Positions 26,999 through 37,658 of a stretch of 64,000 nucleotides of DNA are shown here, in pieces. Position 1 is the first letter of the stretch. Every line of letters starts with the position of its first letter. The stretch is from Geodermatophilaceae bacterium NBWT11 (GTDB lineage Bacteria > Actinomycetota > Actinomycetes > Mycobacteriales > Geodermatophilaceae). A program made the translations under genes and the position numbers. The DNA lies in assembly GCA_014218215.1 (NCBI GenBank), contig CP043652.1, forward strand, positions 2,294,001-2,358,000, read 5' to 3'. Below the pieces are notes generated by a model. That model worked only from the letters and a program-made list of their open reading frames with translations, made no database searches and was not told where the DNA came from.

Positions 26999-28466
26999 GC
27001 GTCCGGGCCCACCGGCCCGACGCGGCGGCGGCGAACGGTGCCGCGTCGTCCGCGCTGAGGTCCAGCGCGGTGTAGCCGCCGCTGCCCGCGCCGACGGCCG
27101 CCACGACGGTGGCCAGGCCCTGCCGGCGCTGGAAGAACGTCTGGTGCACCTGCCAGCCGACCACGGCGCGACGCTGCAGCACCGCCTGCTCGCGCACCAG
27201 CCAGCCCGACCGCACCGAGAACGACCGGGGCCCGGCCGCGTGGCCCAGCGCGGCGTACCGGCCCAGCCCCAGCGGCACCCCGAGCGCGCTCAGCACGAGC
27301 CCGACGGCGAGCAGCCACCACTGTCCCGTCAGGGCCAGCAGCACGCCACCGCCCACGGTCACCAGCAGCCCGCCGACGACGGCCCGCAGGATCCTCCGCC
27401 GGCGCGCCGCGGGCGGGTGGGCCCGCAGCGGGCCCGGGTCCTCGACCAGCCGGGAGGCCAGTGCCCACGCCTCCGCCCGCGGGCCCAGCGGCAGCAGCTG
27501 CCCCCGCCGGGTGGCATCGCCCAGGCCGGTGACCAGTGCCGAGGCCCGCGCGGCCCCGACCCAGCGCATGCCCAGGCCCTCCGAGACCGTGCAGCCGCGG
27601 ATCCGGTCGACCTCCAGCTCGGTGTGCCGCCGGGTCAGCAGCCCCCGGACGGCGACGAGCGACCCACCCCGGCGGACCAGCCGGAACCGCCAGTTCACCA
27701 GCGCGCTGCCCACCACCGCACCGACGGCCAGCAGCACGACGGCGACCAGGAGGGCGACGACCAGCAGCCCGGTGTCGGTGAGGTCGGGCCGCCCCAGGTC
27801 GGGCGTGAACCGGTCGGGCAGCTCGTCGGCCAGCCGGAACAGCGCGCCCACCGCGGCCAGGGGCACGGCCAGGTAGCTGCCGACCAGCGGGGCGTAGAGC
27901 AGCCAGCGGTTGTCGAACCGGGCGAACTCCTCCTCGACCGGTTCGGCCTCGAAGGCCTCCACCGGCACCTCGGGGGCGCGCCGGGCCAGGAGGTGGACGC
28001 GCAGCCGGTCGGCCTCGGCGGGGGTGATCCCGTCGACGACCAGCTCCTCCTCCTTGGCCGAGACGGCGCCGGCCGCGGCGTCGACCCGCACCCGGACGAG
28101 GCCCAGGAGCCGGTGCACCAGCGGGGTCTCGACCTCCACGCCGCGCACCCGGTCGTTGGGCACGGTGCGCACCGAGCGGGACAGCAGGCCGCGGGTGACG
28201 ACCATCGCGGACGCACCGTCGACGTAGGTGAACCGCCACCACGACAGCAGCGCCCCGGCCAGCGACAGCACGGTGATCCCGACCGCGATGAGCACGACGG
28301 CGAACACCCCGTCGGTCAGCCCGCGGAACGCCCCGATGCCCAGCACGACCGGCACGAACTGCCGGGCCTGCCGGAAGGTGATCGTGTGCACGAGCACGAC
28401 GCGCCAGGAGGTCCGGCGTCCGACCGGGGCCCGCGCCGGGTCCGGCGGCTGCCAGGGACCGCTCAC
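26982..28466 (-). CDS. Bacterial PH-domain membrane protein, YdbT-like
   Basis: A 494-residue membrane protein with repeated bPH2 domains and several pairs of helices. Each PH unit shows the usual pattern of arginine-rich turn and VPNDRVRGVEVETPLVHRLLGLVRVRVDAAAG, with a second copy at LEVDRIRGCTVSEGLGMRWVG and a third at RRAVVGWQVHQTFFQRRQGLATV. With the smaller upstream partner it forms the YdbS/YdbT pair, implicated in Bacillus in resistance to foreign antimicrobials. It overlaps that partner by GTGA. The biochemical role is unknown. Confidence 0.87.
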   Translation of the reverse strand: MSGPWQPPDPARAPVGRRTSWRVVLVHTITFRQARQFVPVVLGIGAFRGLTDGVFAVVLIAVGITVLSLAGALLSWWRFTYVDGASAMVVTRGLLSRSVRTVPNDRVRGVEVETPLVHRLLGLVRVRVDAAAGAVSAKEEELVVDGITPAEADRLRVHLLARRAPEVPVEAFEAEPVEEEFARFDNRWLLYAPLVGSYLAVPLAAVGALFRLADELPDRFTPDLGRPDLTDTGLLVVALLVAVVLLAVGAVVGSALVNWRFRLVRRGGSLVAVRGLLTRRHTELEVDRIRGCTVSEGLGMRWVGAARASALVTGLGDATRRGQLLPLGPRAEAWALASRLVEDPGPLRAHPPAARRRRILRAVVGGLLVTVGGGVLLALTGQWWLLAVGLVLSALGVPLGLGRYAALGHAAGPRSFSVRSGWLVREQAVLQRRAVVGWQVHQTFFQRRQGLATVVAAVGAGSGGYTALDLSADDAAPFAAAASGRWARTLSPPG

Positions 28467-28963
28467 GTGGCCTCGTCCCGCACCGTCTCGGCCCGGCGCG
28501 CCAGGTCGTCGGCGACCCGGGCGGCGACGTCGGCCTCCAGGTGCAGGATCCGCACGGTGCCCTGCGAGGACGCCGTCAGGACCGCGACCGTGGCCAGCCC
28601 GAACACCTGCTGCACCACCCCGCGGGTGACGTCGACGGTCTGGATCCGGGACACCGGCACCAGCGTCCAGGTGCGCGACAGCCAGCCGGTGAGGGTGTAG
28701 ACCGCCTCGTCGGTGACCTCCCAGCGGTGCACCCGGTACCGCAGCCGCGGGCGCAGCCCGATCGTCACCACGGCCTCGACCACCACGAGCACCGGGAGCA
28801 GCACCGCCACCCAGGTGGGCAGCGGGAGGAACACCTCCAGGAGCACCACCACGACCACCCAGAACAGCGCCCCGAGGACCCCCTCGGCGGTCCACAGCCC
28901 GATCGCGTTGCGACCTGGGGACCAGGCGGGCTGTCGGGCCGGGTCGTGCCGGGGAGCGCTCAT
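28463..28963 (-). CDS. Bacterial PH-domain membrane protein, YdbS-like
   Basis: A 166-residue protein with two adjacent membrane helices (GVLGALFWVVVVVLLEVF and WVAVLLPVLVVVEAVVTIG) followed by a bPH2 domain (YRVHRWEVTDEAVYTLTGWLSRTWTLVPVSRIQTVDVTRGVVQQVFGL). It is the first gene of the pair and is co-translated with the YdbT-like gene. A short divergent promoter region (28964-29007) separates it from the rhodanese gene. Confidence 0.9.
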   Translation of the reverse strand: MSAPRHDPARQPAWSPGRNAIGLWTAEGVLGALFWVVVVVLLEVFLPLPTWVAVLLPVLVVVEAVVTIGLRPRLRYRVHRWEVTDEAVYTLTGWLSRTWTLVPVSRIQTVDVTRGVVQQVFGLATVAVLTASSQGTVRILHLEADVAARVADDLARRAETVRDEAT

Positions 28964-29007
28964 CGTCGTCCATCCTCGCAGGCCGGACCCCGGGCGGGCG
29001 TGCCACG

Positions 29008-29352
29008 ATGGGGTGCGTGACGATGCCGCAGCAGGTCCCCACCGTGCCCGCCGACCAGGTCCCCGACGACGCCGTCGTGCTCGACGTGCGTGAGGACGAC
29101 GAGTGGGTCGCCGGCCACATCGACGGCGCGACGCACGTGCCGATGGGCGAGGTGCCCGCCCGGCTGGACGACCTCCCCGAGGGCGACCCGCTCTACGTGA
29201 CCTGCCGGGGCGGTGGCCGCTCGGCCCGGGTCGCGGCCTGGCTGAACCAGAACGGCTACGACGCGGTGAACGTCGGCGGCGGCATGGGCGACTGGGAGGC
29301 CGCCGGCCGTCCCATGGTCAGCGAGACCGGGAACGCACCGAGAGTCGTCTAG
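29008..29352 (+). CDS. Rhodanese-like sulfurtransferase domain protein
   Basis: A 114-residue single rhodanese domain. The active loop is YVTCRGGGRSARVA with the persulfide Cys66 and the CxxGxRS pattern. LDVREDDEWVAGHIDGATHVP is the usual N-terminal CH2A-type motif. It would carry sulfur between small thiols or proteins in the cytoplasm. The ATG at 29008 is used here; GTG 29020 or ATG 29023 are alternatives that remove a few residues. It is followed by a strong hairpin. Confidence 0.92.
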   Translation: MGCVTMPQQVPTVPADQVPDDAVVLDVREDDEWVAGHIDGATHVPMGEVPARLDDLPEGDPLYVTCRGGGRSARVAAWLNQNGYDAVNVGGGMGDWEAAGRPMVSETGNAPRVV

Positions 29353-29361
29353 ACGCCACCT

Positions 29362-29391
29362 GCCGCGGGCCCCGGTGCAGGGGCCCGCGGC
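29362..29391. terminator. Perfect 12-bp hairpin terminator
   Basis: GCCGCGGGCCCC (29362-29373), loop GGTGCA, GGGGCCCGCGGC (29380-29391). It is 9 nt after the rhodanese stop and 36 nt from the FadD stop, so it may serve both convergent genes. Confidence 0.75.
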
Positions 29392-29426
29392 GTGCGCAGC
29401 GCGTCGTGGGTGGCAGCGGGGTCCTC

Positions 29427-29429
<3 letters not shown>
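29390..29429. repeat. Dispersed intergenic repeat, copy B
   Basis: This copy is about 82% identical to 13302-13341. It abuts the terminator hairpin, and its last 3 nt are the stop codon of the FadD gene. Both copies therefore lie at the 3' end of a ligase gene. Confidence 0.6.
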
Positions 29430-31040
<1,611 letters not shown>

Positions 31041-31056
31041 GCAGCGCATCGTGCCA

Positions 31057-31070
31057 GTGAGCGCGCTCAC
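31057..31070. promoter_or_regulatory. Perfect 14-bp palindrome before fadD
   Basis: GTGAGCGCGCTCAC reads the same on both strands. It lies between the P450 stop (31094) and the preferred fadD start (31040), a natural place for an operator. No regulator gene adjoins it. Confidence 0.45.
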
Positions 31071-31093
31071 CTTCTACTGGTGGGTAGCTCCGC

Positions 31094-32296
31094 TCAGCGG
31101 CGCAGCACGACCGGCAGCTCGGCCAGCCCGCGGATGACGAACTCCGGACGACGGACGGCCTCCCCGCCCAGCTCGACGGACGACGTCCGGGACAGCAGCG
31201 CGCCGAACCCGGCCTGCAGCTCGACCCGGGCCAGCGGGGCGCCGATGCAGAAGTGGATGCCGGCCCCGAAGCTCACGTGCGGGTTGTCGGCCCGGCCCAC
31301 GTCCAGGTCGCCGGGGGAGTCGAAGACCGCGGGGTCGTGGTTGGCGCTGCCCAGCAGGGCGGCGACCTTCTGGCCCCGCTCGACCACGACGCCGCCGAGC
31401 TCGACGTCCTCGGTGGCGGTGCGCTCGAAGAGCTGCAGCGGGGAGTCGTAGCGCATCAGCTCCTCGATCGCGGTCGGCAGCAGCGCGGGGTCCGCGCGCA
31501 GCCGGGCCAGCTGGTCGGGGTGCTGCAGCAGCGCGAGCAGGCCGTTGCCGGTGACGTTGACGGTGGCCTCGTGACCGGCGTTGAGCAGCAGGATGCAGGT
31601 GGTGACCAGCTCGTCCTCGGTGAGGGCGTCCCCGGCGTCCCGGACGCCGACCAGGTGGCTGACCAGGTCGTCCCCGGGCACCCGGCGGCGTTCGGCGGCG
31701 AGCTCCCGCAGGTAGGCCACGAACTCGTCGGCGGCCCGCTCGGCGGCGTCCTCGGTGTCGGGGGTGCGGCCGTACTCGTACATCTTCACGATGGCGTTCG
31801 ACCAGGGCCGCAGCAGCGCCCGGTCGCTCTCGGGGACGCCCAGCAGCTCGGCGATCACCGCGACGGGCAGCTGCTCGGCCATCCCGGTGAGCAGGTCGAC
31901 CGGGGTGCCGTCGGCCGACGCGTCGGCGAGCTCGTCGACCAGCCGGTCGGCCAGCTCCACCACCCACGGCCGCAGCCGCTCCACGTGCCCGCGGGCGAAG
32001 GCCTTGCTGATCAGCCGCCGCAGCCGGGTGTGGTGCGGGGGCTCCATCTCCAGGATGGCGTTGCGGTGCACCAGGTTGAACGACCCGAAGCGGTCGGCGG
32101 GCTCCCGGTCGGCCCAGATCCGGCCCAGCCGGCGGTCCCGCAGCACGGTGTTGGACTCGGCGTGGGTGAACGCCAGCCACAGCCCCAGCCCCTCGTGCCA
32201 CTGCACCGGGGCCACGGCCCGGGCGGCGTCGAAGGCCGGGTACGGGTCGAGGACGACGGCGGGGTCGGACAGGTCCAGCGGCGGGGCGGTCGGCAC
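31094..32296 (-). CDS. Cytochrome P450
   Basis: A 400-residue soluble bacterial P450. The heme-binding loop is FGAGIHFCIGAPLAR with Cys350, the K-helix pair is EELMR, and the I-helix reads LLLNAGHEATVN (237-248). The usual acid-alcohol Thr position is Ala244 with a Thr after it, a variant seen in some actinobacterial P450s. It would hydroxylate a hydrophobic substrate using ferredoxin and reductase encoded elsewhere. The downstream fadD makes a fatty or terpenoid acid plausible (inference). It diverges from the SEC-C protein gene. Confidence 0.93.
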   Translation of the reverse strand: MPTAPPLDLSDPAVVLDPYPAFDAARAVAPVQWHEGLGLWLAFTHAESNTVLRDRRLGRIWADREPADRFGSFNLVHRNAILEMEPPHHTRLRRLISKAFARGHVERLRPWVVELADRLVDELADASADGTPVDLLTGMAEQLPVAVIAELLGVPESDRALLRPWSNAIVKMYEYGRTPDTEDAAERAADEFVAYLRELAAERRRVPGDDLVSHLVGVRDAGDALTEDELVTTCILLLNAGHEATVNVTGNGLLALLQHPDQLARLRADPALLPTAIEELMRYDSPLQLFERTATEDVELGGVVVERGQKVAALLGSANHDPAVFDSPGDLDVGRADNPHVSFGAGIHFCIGAPLARVELQAGFGALLSRTSSVELGGEAVRRPEFVIRGLAELPVVLRR

Positions 32297-32336
32297 ACGC
32301 GGAGGCTAGCGACGCCCGCTCCGTAACCTGGGCGGC

Positions 32337-33272
32337 ATGGCCCGCACCGCATCCCGTCGTCGTCCTGCCGCCCCCGCCGCCGACGGTGAGGTCAACCCCA
32401 AGGCGCCCTGTCCCTGCGGGTCGGGCCGCAAGTACAAGCACTGCCACGGCTCGGCCTACGCCCCGGTCGTGTCCCGGCCCTTCGAGGGCCTGGCCGGCGA
32501 GGCCGACTGGGTGGCGCTGCGCGAGCTGGTGCCCTCGGCGACGGCGACGCTCTCCACCGCGGACGGCCGCACCGTGACCCTGGCCAGCGTGCTGCCCGGG
32601 GGCGCCCCCGGCCTGGTCCGGGCCAACGGCGAGATCGTCCTCGGCGTCCAGCTCGCCACCTCCTCCGACGACGTCAGCCGCGACCTGGGCACCGCGCTCG
32701 CCGCGGCCCTGGAGGCCCCGGCCGGCAACCCGGTCGACCCGGGCCCGATCGGCGCCGAGGGCTCGGCCGGCCCCCGGCTGCAGGAGCTGCTGGACCCGGC
32801 CGCCCCCCTCGAGGTGACCGTGCACGAGGACTTCGGCTTCTGGCTCGAGGGCACCGGCGCAGGCCCGGCCGCGCTGGCCGGCCTGGAGCGGGCCAACGAG
32901 GCGGTCATCCCCACCGTCCGGCTCGAGGGCCTGGACGCCGCCTACTGGTGCCGGCCCGCGGTGGACCGGGCCCACGTGCGGTGGGTGCGTCCCGAGCCCG
33001 AGGAGCAGCTCCTGGACGCCCTCGCCCGGCTGGGCGCGGCCGAGCAGCTGACCCTCGGTGAGGGCACCAAGTACGCCGGCGCCTTCCGGGCGCACGGCCT
33101 CGTCGTCCCGGTGTGGGACGTGCCGGCCGACACCCCGCCGGCCGACTGGGCCGGCCCGGCCGCCGAGCTGCAGACCCGCCTGGAGGCAGCCCTCGCGGTC
33201 ACCGAGCCGCTGTCCACCGACGAACGCCGGTCACGGGCCGGGCTGCTCTCCCGGCAGGTCACCCTGCGCTGA
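32337..33272 (+). CDS. DUF5926 family protein with SEC-C motif
   Basis: A 311-residue actinobacterial protein. A SEC-C zinc-binding motif sits near the N-terminus (NPKAPCPCGSGRKYKHCHG, ligands C-x-C...H-C). The rest matches the DUF5926 pattern, an alpha/beta protein with no catalytic motif I recognise. A SEC-C motif often mediates binding to ribosomal or secretion components, but its role here is unknown. It is monocistronic and followed by a hairpin. Confidence 0.88.
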   Translation: MARTASRRRPAAPAADGEVNPKAPCPCGSGRKYKHCHGSAYAPVVSRPFEGLAGEADWVALRELVPSATATLSTADGRTVTLASVLPGGAPGLVRANGEIVLGVQLATSSDDVSRDLGTALAAALEAPAGNPVDPGPIGAEGSAGPRLQELLDPAAPLEVTVHEDFGFWLEGTGAGPAALAGLERANEAVIPTVRLEGLDAAYWCRPAVDRAHVRWVRPEPEEQLLDALARLGAAEQLTLGEGTKYAGAFRAHGLVVPVWDVPADTPPADWAGPAAELQTRLEAALAVTEPLSTDERRSRAGLLSRQVTLR

Positions 33273-33315
33273 GGCGGACGGGGCCCGGGTGGTTCCGAAC
33301 CCACCCGGGTCCGCC
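33273..33315 (+). terminator. Hairpin terminator after the SEC-C gene
   Basis: Inner stem CCCGGGTGG (33284-33292) / CCACCCGGG (33301-33309), extended by GGCGGA/TCCGCC with a left-side bulge. It begins immediately after the stop codon. Confidence 0.65.
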
Positions 33316-33436
33316 TGCTGTGGCCGACGTGGCGCAGGTCACGCCCGGCCCGCTTCGGCCCGTTCCGCGCACAGCCGGGTTACGTGGGGCCACCGCCTTC
33401 GTTACGAGAACGTGACACGAAGCTGTCCGGAACCTC

Positions 33437-33475
33437 TTGACGGGAGTGTGTTGTTAGCGCTCACAATGTGAGCGC
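33437..33475 (+). promoter_or_regulatory. Arabinose importer promoter with overlapping LacI-type operators
   Basis: TTGACG (33437-33442) is a good minus-35. TTGTTAGCGCTCACAA (33451-33466) matches the operator before araB (TTGTTAGCGCTAACAT) and has the LacI-family centre AGCGCT. A second palindrome, GCGCTCACAATGTGAGCGC (33457-33475), overlaps it. CACAAT at 33462 may be the minus-10. The LacI-type regulator at 37659 is the expected repressor. Confidence 0.75.
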
Positions 33476-33542
33476 CCGCACAGACGTGGGCCTGAGCGCC
33501 GAGATGTGTGTCCGGCGGCAGACGTCTCGAAGAGGAGATCCA

Positions 33543-34697
33543 TTGAGCAACAAGCTCAAGATGACCGCCCTGGGTGCCGCGCTGGCATTCGGCCTGACCG
33601 CGTGTGGCGGCGGTGGCGCCGGCAGCGGCGGTGGCGACACCGCGGACGCCGACCCCAGCGACCTCAGCATCGGCGTCTCGATGCCGACCGAGACCTCCGA
33701 GCGGTGGATCGCCGACGGCGACGCCGTGCAGTCGCAGCTCGAGGACGCCGGCTACACGGTGGACCTGCAGTTCGCCAACGACGACATCCCCACCCAGTCG
33801 CAGCAGATCGACCAGATGATCACCGAGGGCGCTGACCTCCTGATCATCGCCGCGATCGACGGCACCGCGCTCTCCGGCCAGCTCCAGGCCGCCGCCGACG
33901 CCAACATCCCGGTCATCTCCTACGACCGCCTGATCCGCGACACCGAGAACGTCGACTTCTACGTCACGTTCGACAACTTCGCCGTGGGCGAGGCCCAGGC
34001 CAACGCGCTGCTCACCGGCCTCGGCCTGCAGAACGCCGACGGGTCCGCCGGCACGGCGACCGGTCCGTTCAACATCGAGCTGTTCGCCGGCTCGCTGGAC
34101 GACAACAACGCGTTCTTCTTCTTCAACGGCGCGATGTCGGTCCTGCAGCCCCTCATCGACGACGGCACGCTCGTCGTCCCCTCGGGCCAGACCACCATCG
34201 AGCAGGCCGCCACGCTGCGCTGGCAGCAGGAGACCGCCCAGTCGCGCATGGAGACCCTGCTCACGGGTTCCTACAACGACGGCACGGTCCTCAACGGCGT
34301 CCTGTCGCCCTACGACGGCATCTCGCGCGGCATCATCACCGCCCTGCAGAACGCCGGCTACGGCCCGGACCTCGCCTCCACCCCGCAGCCGCTGCCCGCG
34401 GTGACCGGTCAGGACGCCGAGATCGCCTCGGTCGCCCTGATCGACCAGGGTGTCCAGAGCTCCACGATCTTCAAGGACACCCGTCAGCTGGCCGAGCAGG
34501 CCGTCACCGCCGCCACCGCCATCCTCGAGGGTGGGGAGCCGGAGGCCAACGACACCGAGACCTACGACAACGGCGTCAAGGTCGTCCCGTCGTACCTGCT
34601 CCCCGTCGAGACGGTCTACGCCGACGACATCCAGTCGGTGCTCGTGGACTCGGGTTACTACACCGAGTCCGAGGTCCAGTCCGGCCAGGCCGACTGA
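33543..34697 (+). CDS. Sugar ABC transporter substrate-binding lipoprotein, ChvE-like
   Basis: A 384-residue exported lipoprotein that would capture L-arabinose or a related sugar. The signal is MSNKLKMTALGAALAFGLTAC with a lipobox LTAC (Cys21) followed by a Gly-rich spacer. The mature part has the periplasmic-binding type I fold (SIGVSMPTETSERWIADGDAVQ; IIAAIDGTALSGQL; VISYDRLIRDTENVDFYVTFDN), as in ChvE and XylF. TTG 33543 is preferred because GAGGAGATCC precedes it. Starting upstream would put about 25 non-signal residues first. It is the first gene of the ara regulon and is followed by a stable hairpin. Confidence 0.92.
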   Translation: MSNKLKMTALGAALAFGLTACGGGGAGSGGGDTADADPSDLSIGVSMPTETSERWIADGDAVQSQLEDAGYTVDLQFANDDIPTQSQQIDQMITEGADLLIIAAIDGTALSGQLQAAADANIPVISYDRLIRDTENVDFYVTFDNFAVGEAQANALLTGLGLQNADGSAGTATGPFNIELFAGSLDDNNAFFFFNGAMSVLQPLIDDGTLVVPSGQTTIEQAATLRWQQETAQSRMETLLTGSYNDGTVLNGVLSPYDGISRGIITALQNAGYGPDLASTPQPLPAVTGQDAEIASVALIDQGVQSSTIFKDTRQLAEQAVTAATAILEGGEPEANDTETYDNGVKVVPSYLLPVETVYADDIQSVLVDSGYYTESEVQSGQAD

Positions 34698-34712
34698 CCC
34701 ACCCCGCCTGAC

Positions 34713-34753
34713 CCGGTCGGGCCCGGCAGCCTCGCGCTGCCGGGCCCGACCGG
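34713..34753 (+). terminator. Perfect 18-bp intra-operon hairpin
   Basis: CCGGTCGGGCCCGGCAGC (34713-34730), loop CTCGC, GCTGCCGGGCCCGACCGG (34736-34753). It lies between the binding protein and ATPase genes. It probably stabilises the upstream mRNA or attenuates, giving more binding protein than transporter. There is no T tract. Confidence 0.7.
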
Positions 34754-34829
34754 CACCACCCCTGGGCACGCTCCCGGGGGCACCTGCACGAGCACGATCC
34801 GGCAACGAACGAGTGAGACGACGGAGTCC

Positions 34830-36368
34830 ATGGCCGACCACATCCTCGAGATGCGCTCCATCACCAAGACCTTCCCCGGCGTCAAGGCCCTGTCCGACGT
34901 CACCCTGGCGGTGTCGCGCGGCGAGGTCCACGCCATCTGCGGGGAGAACGGCGCCGGCAAGTCGACGCTGATGAAGGTCCTCTCCGGGGTGTACCCGGCC
35001 GGGGACTACGACGGCGAGATCGTCTTCGACGGGCAGGTGTGCAACTTCGCGGGGATCCGCGACTCCGAGCACGCCGGCATCGTGATCATCCACCAGGAGC
35101 TCGCCCTGGTGCCCTACCTCTCGATCGCCGAGAACATCTTCCTGGGCAGCGAGAAGCGCGGGCGCTTCGGTCTCATCGACTGGAACCTGGCCAACGCCGA
35201 GGCCGGTCGACTGCTGCGTGAGGTGGGCCTCGAGGAGAGCCCCACCACCCCGGTCGGCACGCTCGGCGTCGGCAAGCAGCAGCTGGTGGAAATCGCCAAG
35301 GCACTGAGCAAGGACGTCAAGCTGCTCATCCTCGACGAGCCCACCGCGGCGCTGAACGACACCGACTCCGCGCACCTGCTCGGGCTGATCCGCGGCCTCA
35401 AGGGCCGGGGGATCACCTCGATCATCATCTCGCACAAGCTCAACGAGATCGACGCGATCGCCGACCACACCACGATCATCCGGGACGGCCAGACCGTCGA
35501 GACCCTCGACATGGCCGACCCCACCGTCGACGTCGACCGGATCATCCGGCTGATGGTCGGCCGGGCGCTGGACTCCTACTACCCCGAGCGCGAGTCGCAC
35601 CCGGGCGAGGAGGTCCTGCGGGTCGAGAACTGGACCGTCAAGCACGCCACCCAGGACCGGCTGGTCGTCGACGGCGCGAGCTTCGACGTCCGGGCCGGTG
35701 AGGTCGTGGGCATCGCCGGGCTGATGGGCGCCGGGCGCACCGAGCTCGCGATGAGCATCTTCGGCCGCTCCTACGGCACCTACGTCGACGGCAAGGTCTT
35801 CGTGCACGGCCGCGAGGTCAAGGCCAAGAGCGTGTCCGAGGCCATCGACGCCGGTCTGGCCTACGCCACCGAGGACCGCAAGAAGTACGGCCTCAACCTC
35901 ATCGACGACATCTCGCGCAACGTCTCGGCCGCCGCGCTGGGCAAGCTGTCCACCCGCGGGTTCGTGGACTCCAACGAGGAGACCCGCGAGGCCGAGGACG
36001 CCCGGACGTCGATGAACATCAAGGCCCCGACGGTGAAGTCGATCGTCGGCAAGCTGTCCGGTGGCAACCAGCAGAAGGTCGTGCTGTCCAAGTGGCTGCT
36101 GACCGACCCCGACGTGCTGATCCTCGACGAGCCCACCCGTGGCATCGACGTGGGCGCCAAGTACGAGATCTACACGATCATCAACCGCCTCGTGGCTGCC
36201 GGGAAGGCGGTGGTGGTCATCTCCTCGGAGCTGCCCGAGCTGCTGGGCATCTGTGACCGCGTGTACACGCTCTCGGCCGGCCGCATCACCGGGCAGCTGC
36301 CCGTGGCCGAGGCGACCCAGGAACGCCTCATGACCCTCATGACCCAGGAGAAGGAGCTCGTCGGATGA
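34830..36368 (+). CDS. Sugar ABC transporter ATP-binding protein, GguA/MmsA-like
   Basis: A 512-residue duplicated ATPase of the CUT2 family. The first domain has Walker [10 protein letters not shown] and [12 protein letters not shown]. The second has the degenerate Walker A typical of this family ([10 protein letters not shown]), [16 protein letters not shown] and [13 protein letters not shown]. It energises import by the ChvE-like binding protein and the adjacent permease. It ends in an ATGA overlap with the permease gene. Confidence 0.95.
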   Translation: MADHILEMRSITKTFPGVKALSDVTLAVSRGEVHAICGENGAGKSTLMKVLSGVYPAGDYDGEIVFDGQVCNFAGIRDSEHAGIVIIHQELALVPYLSIAENIFLGSEKRGRFGLIDWNLANAEAGRLLREVGLEESPTTPVGTLGVGKQQLVEIAKALSKDVKLLILDEPTAALNDTDSAHLLGLIRGLKGRGITSIIISHKLNEIDAIADHTTIIRDGQTVETLDMADPTVDVDRIIRLMVGRALDSYYPERESHPGEEVLRVENWTVKHATQDRLVVDGASFDVRAGEVVGIAGLMGAGRTELAMSIFGRSYGTYVDGKVFVHGREVKAKSVSEAIDAGLAYATEDRKKYGLNLIDDISRNVSAAALGKLSTRGFVDSNEETREAEDARTSMNIKAPTVKSIVGKLSGGNQQKVVLSKWLLTDPDVLILDEPTRGIDVGAKYEIYTIINRLVAAGKAVVVISSELPELLGICDRVYTLSAGRITGQLPVAEATQERLMTLMTQEKELVG

Positions 36369-37630
36369 CCCACACCGTCGGTCCGACGTCGGAGCCCGAG
36401 GCCGAGTCGGCCACGCAGGCCAAGGACGTCGCCCCCGCTGCCGCACTCGGAGTCGGCACCAGCGACGTCCGCGCGCTGCTGACCCGCAACCTGCGCACCA
36501 GCGGCATCTACATCGCCTTCGTGGTGGTGGTCGCGCTGTTCGCGATCCTGACCGGGGGCACCTCGCTCTCCCCGGGCAACATCACGAACATCGTCCTGCA
36601 GTACTCCTACATCCTGATCCTGGCGATCGGCATGGTCATCGTGATCATCGCCGGCCACATCGACCTCTCGGTCGGTTCGGTCGTGGCGGTCACCGGTGCC
36701 ACGTCCGCCGTGATCGTCATCCGGCAGGACCAGCCCTGGTGGGTCGGCGTGCTCGCCGCCCTCGCCGTCGGCCTGGTCATCGGTGCGTGGCAGGGCTTCT
36801 GGGTCGCCTACGTGGGCATCCCCGCGTTCATCGTGACCCTGGCGGGCATGCTGCTGTTCCGCGGCCTGACCCTGCAGGTGCTGGACAACATCTCGCTGTC
36901 GCCCTTCACCCCGGAGTACGGGCGGATCGCCTCGGGCTTCAGCAACGGGCTGCTGGGTGGCAACGGCTTCGACGCGTTCACCCTGCTGGTGTTCGCCGTC
37001 GCGGTGGTCGCCTACGCGGTGAGCCAGTACCGCACCCGCCTCGCCCGGGTCCGCTACAACCAGACCGTCCCGTCGTTCCCGCTGTTCGTGGCGCAGATCG
37101 TCGTCGTGGCCGCCGTCGTCATGGCCTTCGGCTACCAGCTGGCCACCGCCCGCGGTCTGCCCTACGTGCTGGTCATCCTGGCCGTGCTGATCATGGTCTA
37201 CGGCATCGTGACCAAGCGGACCGTCTTCGGCCGGCAGGTCTACGCCATCGGCGGCAACCTGGCCGCGGCCACGCTGTCCGGCGTCAAGGTCAAGGCGGTC
37301 AACTTCTGGATCTTCGTGAACATGGGCTTCCTGGCCGCCGTGGCCGGTGTCGTGTTCTCGTCCCGGTCCAACGGTGCCCAGCCTGGCGCCGGCAACAGCT
37401 TCGAGCTCGACGCCATCGCCGCGGCCTTCATCGGTGGCGCTGCCGTCACCGGTGGTGTCGGCACGGTCGTCGGGGCGATGGTCGGTGGTCTGCTCGTCGG
37501 TGTCATGAGCAACGGCATGCAGCTCATGGGCGTCGACCAGTCCATCCAGTCGATGGTCAAGGGCCTCGTGCTGCTGCTCGCGGTCGCCTTCGACGTCTAC
37601 AACAAGCGCAGGGCCGGCTCCTCCCGCTGA
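36365..37630 (+). CDS. Sugar ABC transporter permease, GguB/XylH-like
   Basis: A 421-residue CUT2 permease with 10-12 hydrophobic helices after a hydrophilic N-terminus of about 45 residues. Family stretches: [55 protein letters not shown] and [18 protein letters not shown]. Together with the ATPase and binding protein it forms a full pentose or multiple-sugar importer. The araBDA genes point to L-arabinose. Confidence 0.93.
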   Translation: MTHTVGPTSEPEAESATQAKDVAPAAALGVGTSDVRALLTRNLRTSGIYIAFVVVVALFAILTGGTSLSPGNITNIVLQYSYILILAIGMVIVIIAGHIDLSVGSVVAVTGATSAVIVIRQDQPWWVGVLAALAVGLVIGAWQGFWVAYVGIPAFIVTLAGMLLFRGLTLQVLDNISLSPFTPEYGRIASGFSNGLLGGNGFDAFTLLVFAVAVVAYAVSQYRTRLARVRYNQTVPSFPLFVAQIVVVAAVVMAFGYQLATARGLPYVLVILAVLIMVYGIVTKRTVFGRQVYAIGGNLAAATLSGVKVKAVNFWIFVNMGFLAAVAGVVFSSRSNGAQPGAGNSFELDAIAAAFIGGAAVTGGVGTVVGAMVGGLLVGVMSNGMQLMGVDQSIQSMVKGLVLLLAVAFDVYNKRRAGSSR

Positions 37631-37658
37631 CGCGGGGGGACCGGCAGGGGCGGCGCGG

